The translations under genes and the position numbers were made by a program. Positions 1-5,286 of a stretch of 5,447 nucleotides of DNA are shown here, one piece after another. The stretch comes from Elusimicrobiota bacterium (GTDB lineage Bacteria > Elusimicrobiota > Elusimicrobia > JACQJN01): positions 1 to 5,447 of the forward strand of contig JACQJN010000242.1 in NCBI GenBank assembly GCA_016205085.1, read 5' to 3'. How positions within the stretch are numbered: position 1 is the stretch's first letter; every line of letters starts with the position of its first letter. Under the pieces are notes generated by a model. The model was given only the letters and a program-made list of their open reading frames with translations, searched no databases and was not told the DNA's origin.

Positions 1-40
1 ATATGCAGGAATCTACGAATAAAAGGACTTCCATGAGCAA

Positions 41-90
41 CTACTTACCAACTTATCAACTTTCCTAGTATCATCGTATCAACGTATCAA
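41..90. repeat. Octamer-periodic repeat array directly after etfB
   Basis: This short spacer is built from degenerate 8-nt units. On the plus strand the clearest copies are CGTATCAA at 75-82 and again at 83-90, with related units at 43-50 (ACTTACCA), 51-58 (ACTTATCA) and 67-74 (AGTATCAT); 59-66 is the most diverged. The last unit abuts the etfB stop codon at 91-93. No stem followed by a T-run is visible, so it does not look like an intrinsic terminator. The 8-nt spacing is seen directly; a role is unknown. Positions 1-40 hold nothing I can identify. Confidence 0.6.
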
Positions 91-900
91 CTAGATTAAT
101 TTGTGCTCTTTGAGCTTCTCCACCAACTTTTTGGCCTTGTCCTCAATAGTGGCTCCATCAAGCCTTGTTCCCTGGGGCCTGGAGGGAGGAAGAAATCGTT
201 TGGCCACCACGGTAGGAGAACCCTGCAATCCGACTTTAGACCGGTCACAGCCCAATTCCTCCGCGTTCCATTTGGAGATGACCGCCTTCTTGGAAGCCAT
301 CTTCCCTTTTAGAGAAGGGAGTCTGGGCTCATTGATTTCTTTAACAACTGAGAGGACTGCCGGTAAAGATACCTCTAAAATATCGGAACCATCCTCCATC
401 ATCCGATGAATCTTGACCTGCTTCTCATTTACCTCTTCTATCTTTTTGACATAAGACACGCTGGGCCAATCCAGCCAAGCGGCTATGCCCGGCCCCACCT
501 GTCCCGCATCGCCGTCGTTCGTCTGTTTGCCGCAGAGGATCAGATCTATCTTGCCTTTGGTCTGGATCAGCTTCTGGATGCCTTTGTGAAGGGCGTAGCT
601 TGTGGCGAAAGTATCCGACCCATCGAATTCCTGTCCGCAAATGTGAAAGGCCTCATCGCATCCCCGCGCAATGGCTTCTCGCAACACCTCCTCTGATCGG
701 GGCAGCCCCAGAGTCAAAGCCCCGCACCACGAACCGGGGATCCTCTCCTTGAGGCGAATTCCCTCTTCAATGGCATACTCATCAAAAGGGTTGATTCCCC
801 AATTGACCCCATCCGATTTTAAGAGACCCGTATGGGAGTCAATTTGGATGTTGGCCGTCGCAGGAGTCTGTTTAACGCAAACAATAATGTTTAATGGCAT
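91..900 (-). CDS. etfB: Electron transfer flavoprotein, beta subunit
   Basis: This is the beta subunit of a cytoplasmic electron transfer flavoprotein, which with EtfA carries electrons between flavin dehydrogenases such as acyl-CoA dehydrogenase and a downstream acceptor. The 269-residue length is normal for the family. Visible motifs are the N-terminal IIVCVKQ strand (5-11), NPFDEYAIEEGIRLKE (37-52), the nucleotide-binding segment CGKQTNDGDAGQVGP (123-137), and EPRLPSLKGKM (191-201) followed by KK, in the region of the partner-recognition loop. The DGDAGQVGP form resembles EtfB of anaerobic butyryl-CoA-dehydrogenase-type systems more than the DDDCNQTGQ form of the mitochondrial protein, from remembered family sequences. 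The ATG shares one base with the stop of the upstream acyl-CoA dehydrogenase gene (TGATG) and has no clear Shine-Dalgarno sequence, so it is probably translated by coupling. EtfA is expected beyond the left edge but cannot be seen. Confidence 0.94.
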   Translation of the reverse strand: MPLNIIVCVKQTPATANIQIDSHTGLLKSDGVNWGINPFDEYAIEEGIRLKERIPGSWCGALTLGLPRSEEVLREAIARGCDEAFHICGQEFDGSDTFATSYALHKGIQKLIQTKGKIDLILCGKQTNDGDAGQVGPGIAAWLDWPSVSYVKKIEEVNEKQVKIHRMMEDGSDILEVSLPAVLSVVKEINEPRLPSLKGKMASKKAVISKWNAEELGCDRSKVGLQGSPTVVAKRFLPPSRPQGTRLDGATIEDKAKKLVEKLKEHKLI

Positions 901-2150
901 CAGGCGGGGACTGGCTCCAAATGCTGTTTTGAGGCCAGCTCCTTAATCATCATCATCGCGATTTCATTGCGCTGGATCTGGTTCGTCCCCTCGTAGATTT
1001 GAGTGATCTTGGCATCCCGCATGTACTTCTCCACGGGAAAATCCCGCATGTACCCGATCCCGCCGCACATCTGCACGCAATCCGTTGTCACCCGCATCGC
1101 CATGTCCGAACAGAACAATTTGACCATTCCGGATTCCTTGGTCCAGCGCCGCGCATTCATGTTCTGCATTTCTTCATGCACCGTTGTCTTATTTTGGACG
1201 GCCTTCTGAACCGCCACCTTTAATTCCTTATCCATGGCTCTGGCCACCGAATACAACAAGGCGCGGGCCGCCTCAATCTGGGTCGCGCAGTCGGCCATCA
1301 TATGCTGGATCGCCTGGAAACTGGAAATGGTTTGACCGAATTGCTTGCGAACTCTGATGTAGGCAAGGGTCTCATCCAATGCCCCTTGAGCGATTCCCAG
1401 CGCCTGCCCCCCCACTCCGGGCCTGGAATAATCAAATGTCCCCTGGGCTACAAACAAGCCGTATCCTTCCTTGCCCAGCATATTCCCCTTGGGAACGCGG
1501 CAATTCTGAAAAACCAATTCATAGGTCGGGCTGGCTCGAATACCCATCTTGGTTTCCTTTTTGCCAAAACCAAAACCCGGCGTTCCCTTCTCCACCACGA
1601 AAGCAGATATCCCCCGAGCCCCGCGAGTGGGATTGGTGGAAGCAAACAAAACATAGGTCTCCGCCACTTTACCGGTGGAGCAAAAATTCTTTATCCCATT
1701 GATGACATAGGTATCCCCGTCTAATTTCGCGGTGGCCTTGGTTGCCGTGGCGTCACTGCCCGCTTCAGGCTCCGTGATGGTGAAGGCCCCCAGTTTTTTT
1801 CCGCTGGCCAGATCCGGGATCCATTTCTTTCTCTGTTCTTCCGTTCCAAAAAGCATGATGGGAATGGCGGCTAGAGCGGAAGTCGCCACGCACAAAGCGA
1901 TCCCTCCGCAAGCCCTTGCCAGTTGCTCCACCGCCAGGACCAATTCCAAATTACCTCCCCCCAGGCCTCCATAGGCCTCAGGCAAATAGACCCCGAATAA
2001 ATCGGACTTTTTAAATTCCTCCACCACCTCATAGGGAAATTCTTCCGTCTGATCGTAATGCTCCCGCACTGGCTTCATCTTTTTCTGGCCGATTTCGTAA
2101 GCCAACCGCACAATTTCCTTCTGCTCATCCGTCAATGCATAGTCCATCAT
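900..2150 (-). CDS. Acyl-CoA dehydrogenase family protein
   Basis: This is a FAD-dependent acyl-CoA dehydrogenase of 416 residues, slightly longer than the usual 380-390. It should oxidise an acyl-CoA to the 2-enoyl-CoA and pass electrons to an electron transfer flavoprotein; the chain length of the substrate cannot be read from the sequence. Motifs in order are the N-terminal helical domain with YLPEAYGGLGGG (55-66), the beta-domain flavin motif FTITEPEAGSDA (123-134), NGIKNFCSTG (151-160), RVRKQFGQTI (266-275), CGGIGYMRDFPVEKYMRDAK (362-381), and IYEGTNQIQRNEIA (385-398), whose Glu387 sits where short- and medium-chain enzymes keep the catalytic base. Residues about 306-335 appear to be extra between two C-terminal-domain helices, which explains the length. 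The start is the first of two adjacent ATGs, with GGAGG seven bases upstream. It overlaps etfB by one base, consistent with a dehydrogenase-ETF pair. A 100-nt repeat-filled spacer separates it from rnc. Confidence 0.95.
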   Translation of the reverse strand: MMDYALTDEQKEIVRLAYEIGQKKMKPVREHYDQTEEFPYEVVEEFKKSDLFGVYLPEAYGGLGGGNLELVLAVEQLARACGGIALCVATSALAAIPIMLFGTEEQRKKWIPDLASGKKLGAFTITEPEAGSDATATKATAKLDGDTYVINGIKNFCSTGKVAETYVLFASTNPTRGARGISAFVVEKGTPGFGFGKKETKMGIRASPTYELVFQNCRVPKGNMLGKEGYGLFVAQGTFDYSRPGVGGQALGIAQGALDETLAYIRVRKQFGQTISSFQAIQHMMADCATQIEAARALLYSVARAMDKELKVAVQKAVQNKTTVHEEMQNMNARRWTKESGMVKLFCSDMAMRVTTDCVQMCGGIGYMRDFPVEKYMRDAKITQIYEGTNQIQRNEIAMMMIKELASKQHLEPVPA

Positions 2151-2168
2151 AATATAGCCTCCAAAGGC

Positions 2169-2247
2169 GTTCTATGGCTCTCTGGTTCTATTGTTCTTCT
2201 GTCCGACAAAGAGCTGTACCATTGTAGAACCATAGAACTGTAGAACC
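2169..2247. repeat. Inverted octamer-repeat spacer between rnc and the dehydrogenase
   Basis: The spacer contains two arms of the same hexamer in opposite orientation. The right arm has TAGAAC at 2225, 2233 and 2241, exactly 8 nt apart. The left arm has GTTCTA at 2169 and 2185, 16 nt apart. Positions 2169-2190 match the reverse complement of 2225-2246 at 18 of 22 bases, including a perfect 9-bp pair (2169-2177 with 2230-2238, in a shifted register) and a perfect 7-bp pair (2184-2190 with 2225-2231). The 34-nt loop has no recognisable gene. No U-run follows in the minus direction, so terminator function is unsupported. A weak promoter-like pair on the minus strand (TTGGGT at 2250-2245 and TACAAT at 2226-2221, 18 nt apart) could serve the dehydrogenase gene, but it is low confidence. 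Confidence 0.6.
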
Positions 2248-2250
2248 CAA

Positions 2251-2928
2251 TTAGTCATTTTCATTAAGCTTGTTCAAAGCGTCCCAGGCCGCGGCCTGCT
2301 CCGCCTCTTTCTTGCTCTTGCCAACCCCCATACCGAGAGCTTTGGTATTCAATTTAACCGCAACCACGAAAGTCTTATCATGATCAGGGCCTGTCGCCCT
2401 GGTCAGCTCATATTCAGGCGGCAACTTATACTTTTTTTGAAAAATTTCCTGGAGGCGGCTTTTATAGTCTGTCTCCTTAAATCCACCCTCCTGATCCGCC
2501 AACCAGCGGTCCACGAAACGGAACGCGGCCTCAAATCCCCCATCCAAGTAAATGGCCCCGATCAAAGCCTCGACCACGTTGGCCAGGATGCTGGCGCGCT
2601 GCCTGCCCCCGCTCGCATCCTCTCCGGCACCAAGCATCAGATAATTGCCCATATTCAGCTCTTTGGCCCACTTGGCCAATGCGGCCCTGGATACCAAAAC
2701 TGATTTTCTCTTGGACAGTTTTCCCTCATCCTCGGATGGGTATTTTTCATACAGGCGATGAGCCACGACAGCGGCCAGAATGCTGTCTCCCAGGAACTCC
2801 AGCCGTTCATTGTGACGGGAATGGTTCTTTTCGGCGGCATGGGATTTGTGAGTGATCGCCTCCGTCAGCAAAGAGGCGTTTCTAAATGAAAATCCAATGA
2901 CCTCCTGTAAAGAGCTTTCGTTTGTCAA
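2251..2928 (-). CDS. rnc: Ribonuclease III
   Basis: This enzyme cleaves double-stranded RNA, chiefly in rRNA precursor processing and mRNA decay. The 225-residue length is typical. The catalytic domain (about 1-147) carries the signature NERLEFLGDSIL (40-51), with Glu41, Glu44 and Asp48, and LANVVEALIGAIYLDGG (115-131) with the metal-binding Glu120. The position matching E. coli Asp114 is Asn117 here. The double-stranded RNA-binding domain spans about 153-223 and ends in GKSKKEAEQAAAWDAL. The start is TTG: an in-frame TGA lies just two codons upstream and no ATG is nearby in frame. A GGGTGATC stretch complementary to the 16S 3' end lies immediately upstream. It follows acpP by 36 nt; that gap has a 9-bp direct repeat (2936-2944 and 2950-2958). 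In many bacteria fabF sits between acpP and rnc, but not here. Confidence 0.97.
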   Translation of the reverse strand: MTNESSLQEVIGFSFRNASLLTEAITHKSHAAEKNHSRHNERLEFLGDSILAAVVAHRLYEKYPSEDEGKLSKRKSVLVSRAALAKWAKELNMGNYLMLGAGEDASGGRQRASILANVVEALIGAIYLDGGFEAAFRFVDRWLADQEGGFKETDYKSRLQEIFQKKYKLPPEYELTRATGPDHDKTFVVAVKLNTKALGMGVGKSKKEAEQAAAWDALNKLNEND

Positions 2929-2950
2929 AGATCACCCTTCGCGCTTTGAC
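2924..2950 (-). promoter_or_regulatory. Small hairpin over the rnc start
   Basis: In the minus-strand transcript a perfect 7-bp inverted repeat, GTCAAAG and CTTTGAC, flanks a 13-nt loop. The loop contains the GGGTGAT part of the rnc ribosome-binding site, and the TTG start codon lies in the 3' arm. The stem is seen directly. A role in limiting rnc translation is inference: rnc leaders are autoregulated in E. coli by RNase III cleavage, but this stem alone is shorter than a usual cleavage substrate. Confidence 0.35.
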
Positions 2951-2964
2951 CTTCGCGCCTATCT

Positions 2965-3213
2965 TTATTTCTTTGCGTGAGACTTGATATAATCGACGGC
3001 CTGGCCGACCGTCTGAATTTTCTCCGCCTGTTCGTCAGGAATCTCGGTGTCAAATTCCTCCTCTAAGGCCATGACCAACTCAACCGTATCCAGGGAGTCC
3101 GCTCCCAGATCATTTACAAAATGAGCCTGGGGAGTGACCTCGGTCGCATCCACACCCAACTGTTCTACAATGATTTGCTTAACCCGATCTTCTACGTTGT
3201 TTGTCCCCGCCAT
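2965..3213 (-). CDS. acpP: Acyl carrier protein
   Basis: This small acidic protein of 82 residues carries growing acyl chains on a 4'-phosphopantetheine arm during type II fatty-acid synthesis and supplies acyl groups to PlsX. The attachment motif GADSLDTVELVMALEEEF (37-54) is intact, with Ser40 as the modified residue, and is followed by the conserved acidic helix and EIPDEQAEKIQTVG (57-70). The ATG has GGAGG seven bases upstream. It lies 28 nt downstream of fabG and 36 nt upstream of rnc, so the three genes are likely co-transcribed. Confidence 0.98.
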   Translation of the reverse strand: MAGTNNVEDRVKQIIVEQLGVDATEVTPQAHFVNDLGADSLDTVELVMALEEEFDTEIPDEQAEKIQTVGQAVDYIKSHAKK

Positions 3214-3241
3214 CGCTATTCCTCCAGTGTTTTAATTGTCT

Positions 3242-3973
3242 TTATAAGTACATCCCGCCATTGACTCCCACCACCTGCCCCGTCACATAAGAAGCATCAT
3301 CGGAAGCCAGAAAGAGAATCGCCTTCGAGATATCCTCAGGTTCCCCGAATCTTCCCACGGGAATCATCTCATAGAGTTTTTTCTTGGCTTCCTCAGGCAA
3401 AATATCCGTCAAGCGCGTCTTGACAAAACCCGGAGCCACCGCGTTGATCAATATATTGCGGGAGGCGAACTCCCTGGCGCAAGCCTTTGTGAAAGCGATC
3501 AGACCCCCCTTGGAAGCGGCATAGTTGGCCTGACCCGGATTGCCCATCTGCCCCACCACCGAGGCGATATTGATAATACGACCGTGTCGAGCTTTCAACA
3601 TGGATTTCACCGCCGCACGCGTAAAGTTGAAAGCCCCCTTCAAATTGATATTCATGACCAGATCCCACTCCGCATCCGTCATCCGCAGAAGAAGATTGTC
3701 CCGGGTAATGCCGGCATTATTCACTAAAATATCCAGCTTCCCAAATTGATTCAGCGTCTGATTGACAACGGATTCGCAATCAGCCACAGCCGTCACGTCC
3801 GCCTTGAGTCCCAACGCGCCTTCGCCAAGAGCCTGGGCCGTGGATCGGACCAATCCCTCCTCCACATCGCATACCACCACCCTAGCTCCTTCCCGCAAAA
3901 AAAGTTCGGCTGTCGCCCGTCCAATGCCTTGAGCCCCGCCCGTAATAATGGACACTTGATCTTTTAATCTCAT
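3242..3973 (-). CDS. fabG: 3-oxoacyl-[acyl-carrier-protein] reductase
   Basis: This NADPH-dependent short-chain dehydrogenase/reductase performs the first reduction of the fatty-acid elongation cycle, converting 3-oxoacyl-ACP to 3-hydroxyacyl-ACP. It is 243 residues, the usual size. The Rossmann motif TGGAQGIG (11-18), NNAG (85-88), and the catalytic tetrad Asn110, Ser138, Tyr151 and Lys155 (in NYAASK) are all present, as is the C-terminal TGQVVGVNGGMYL. Position directly before acpP supports FabG over other reductases of this superfamily. The ATG has no convincing Shine-Dalgarno sequence. The 34 nt upstream separate it from the inverted-repeat element at 4008-4287, and fabH and fabD, which normally precede it, are missing. 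An upstream reading frame through the element stops four bases before this ATG, which could allow coupling but may be chance. Confidence 0.96.
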   Translation of the reverse strand: MRLKDQVSIITGGAQGIGRATAELFLREGARVVVCDVEEGLVRSTAQALGEGALGLKADVTAVADCESVVNQTLNQFGKLDILVNNAGITRDNLLLRMTDAEWDLVMNINLKGAFNFTRAAVKSMLKARHGRIINIASVVGQMGNPGQANYAASKGGLIAFTKACAREFASRNILINAVAPGFVKTRLTDILPEEAKKKLYEMIPVGRFGEPEDISKAILFLASDDASYVTGQVVGVNGGMYL

Positions 3974-4007
3974 TGCATCAATTATGCCAAAGCCCTGGAA
4001 CCCGCCT

Positions 4008-4043
4008 AGTGTTGCGACCGAATAATTGTTGCATTTTTGGAGG
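4008..4043 (+). repeat. Left terminal inverted repeat
   Basis: This is the fabG-proximal end of the element. It starts AGTGTTGCGACCG and matches the reverse complement of 4252-4287 at 31 of 36 bases without gaps. The outer 20 bases differ at only one site (A here, G in the other copy). Confidence 0.75.
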
Positions 4044-4079
4044 TCTCAGATTTGAGCACAGTTCAAGGCGCGAAGACGA

Positions 4080-4221
4080 AGGCTTATCAGTAAAACAGAT
4101 AAGTCTAGGATGAGCAACGCCGAAATGGGCCAAAGATGGACCTCCTCTCCGAGGCGGGCCGCTTTCGCCTGCCTCCTTTGTTCTCGCCGGCTCATGTACT
4201 CTTCGAGTACACCACGCCGGC
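4080..4221. other. Cluster of hairpins inside the element
   Basis: Three stems can be drawn. First, 4080-4088 pairs with 4098-4106 (nine pairs, one G-T wobble, 9-nt loop). Second, 4151-4158 pairs with 4168-4175 (eight pairs, one wobble, 9-nt loop). Third, TGTACTC at 4195-4201 pairs with GAGTACA at 4205-4211 across a 3-nt loop and is enclosed by GCCGGC at 4186-4191 pairing with 4216-4221. Such density of stems in 140 bp is unlike coding sequence and suggests selection for structure in DNA or RNA. Stabilities were not computed. Confidence 0.55.
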
Positions 4222-4251
4222 TCGGGCCTAGGATGCAAGACAAAATCGGCT

Positions 4252-4287
4252 CCGCCAAAAACACAAGAATTATCCGGTCGCAACACT
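4252..4287 (-). repeat. Right terminal inverted repeat, overlapping the plsX end
   Basis: This is the plsX-proximal end of the element. Read on the minus strand it is AGTGTTGCGACCGGATAATT at its outer 20 bases. It encodes the last residues of PlsX (VATG) and its TAA stop at 4272-4270, so element and gene overlap by 18 bases. Confidence 0.72.
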
Positions 4288-5286
4288 GGATTTCATCGCA
4301 TCCAAAGAATCCCGGATTTGCTCGTTGGCATGGGCCTCCACCAAGCTTTTTGCCAAACGAATGGCGTTAAAGATAGCTTTTGCGTTGGACTTGCCATGAC
4401 AAACGATAGAAACACCGTTGACTCCCAAAAGAGGAGCACCCCCATACTCATCATAGCTTAATCTTTTCTTCAACTGCCGAAATCCTCCCTTCATCAAGAG
4501 GGCCCCCAGTTTATTCAAAGGAGACTGGTCCACCTCTGAGCGCAGCATTTGGAAAATGGCGCCGGCAATTCCCTCCGTCAATTTGACACATATGTTTCCC
4601 ACAAATCCATCGCACACCACCACATCCACGATCCCCTGGGGGATGTCTCTGCCTTCAACAGGACCGAAAAAGTTGAGTCCGCTATGCTTGAGAAGAGGGA
4701 TAGCCCCGCGCGTCAGTTCATTTCCTTTTGACTCTTCCTCTCCATTGGAGAGGATACCCACCGACGGGCTCGAAATTTGAAAGATGTATTTAGAATAGAG
4801 AGAGCCCATCATGGCAAATTGCAAAAGGTGCCAGGGTTTACATTCGGTGTTAGCCCCTGCGTCCAGAAGGACCGTCGTTCCCTTGAGGGTAGGGAAAGGA
4901 ATCGCCAGGGCCGGCCGCAAAACTCCCGGGATTCTCTTAAGATGCCACAAGGCTGCCACCATGGTGGCTCCTGAATTCCCCGCTGAAACGATGGCCGCCG
5001 CTTGTCCTTCCGCCACAAACTTTGTTCCCAGCATGATAGACGCCCCCGGTTTTTCTCGGCAGGCGGTGGTAGGCTCTTCTTCCATCTGGACGCACTGATC
5101 GGTATGCACCACCCGAATCTGCGGATGATGATCCAACCCGGTGACGCGTTTAAGTTCATCTCGGATCAAAGAAGAAGGACCCAGCAAATCCAGTTCACAA
5201 TCTAATTCCTGGACGGCTCGTACTCCCCCCTCCAGATTAGGTCCGACTCCAAAATCTCCGCCCACCGCATCCAGAGCGATCCTCAC
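4270..5286 (-). CDS. plsX: Phosphate acyltransferase PlsX
   Basis: PlsX converts acyl-ACP and phosphate to acyl-phosphate, the acyl donor for PlsY in phosphatidic-acid synthesis; it acts as a peripheral membrane protein. The 338-residue length is normal. Conserved segments are DAVGGDFGVG (6-15), SAGNSGATM (101-109), LLDAGANTECKP (140-151), GILSNGEEESKGNELTR (177-193), DVVVCDGFVGNICVKLTEG (221-239) and SYDEYGGAPLLGVNGV (277-292). The start is GTG: an in-frame TAA lies nine codons upstream with no other start codon between. It is preceded by a strong GGAGGT. That site and the first bases of the GTG lie within a perfect 17-bp inverted repeat shared with the rpmF end. The final codons and stop fall inside the terminal repeat of the adjacent element, so the native C-terminus may have been altered by a few residues. 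Confidence 0.97.
   Translation of the reverse strand: MRIALDAVGGDFGVGPNLEGGVRAVQELDCELDLLGPSSLIRDELKRVTGLDHHPQIRVVHTDQCVQMEEEPTTACREKPGASIMLGTKFVAEGQAAAIVSAGNSGATMVAALWHLKRIPGVLRPALAIPFPTLKGTTVLLDAGANTECKPWHLLQFAMMGSLYSKYIFQISSPSVGILSNGEEESKGNELTRGAIPLLKHSGLNFFGPVEGRDIPQGIVDVVVCDGFVGNICVKLTEGIAGAIFQMLRSEVDQSPLNKLGALLMKGGFRQLKKRLSYDEYGGAPLLGVNGVSIVCHGKSNAKAIFNAIRLAKSLVEAHANEQIRDSLDAMKSSVATG

Larger units (their letters stand above)
4008..4287. mobile_element. MITE-like inverted-repeat element inside the operon
   Basis: A segment of about 280 bp is bounded by terminal inverted repeats: 4008-4027 and 4268-4287 match at 19 of 20 bases (AGTGTTGCGACCG at the outer end), and the similarity extends inward to about 36 bp with 31 matches (4008-4043 and 4252-4287). 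The interior holds several short hairpins and an 8-bp direct repeat CTAGGATG (4105-4112 and 4228-4235). There is no transposase-sized reading frame. No target-site duplication is evident at either edge. The size, ends and location between operon genes fit a non-autonomous miniature inverted-repeat element. A structured RNA or a packaged repeat of another kind remains possible. Copies elsewhere in the genome would settle it, and none is in this window. Confidence 0.62.

Noticed and set aside
1..34. Possible start of a further minus-strand gene (ATG at 34-32, reading MEVLLFV)
   Set aside because: Only eleven codons are visible, there is no good Shine-Dalgarno, and the start does not match EtfA clearly. 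There is too little to call.
1785..1811. T-run next to a C/G-rich stretch resembling a terminator
   Set aside because: It lies inside the acyl-CoA dehydrogenase gene and encodes conserved-region residues GKKLGAF; no proper stem precedes the run in the transcribed direction.
2936..2958. 9-bp direct repeat CCTTCGCGC in the acpP-rnc gap
   Set aside because: Only two copies 14 nt apart; it overlaps the rnc leader hairpin and may be chance, so it was not listed separately.
3978..4286. 102-residue minus-strand frame through the whole element
   Set aside because: It is rich in Arg, Pro and Gly, has no recognisable domain, starts in the terminal repeat itself and reads through all the hairpins. It is more likely an open frame by chance within a repeat, so it is noted only for possible coupling to fabG.
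4110..4370. 86-residue plus-strand frame spanning the element and the plsX end
   Set aside because: It runs antisense to plsX and across the element boundary, with no ribosome-binding site or family resemblance.
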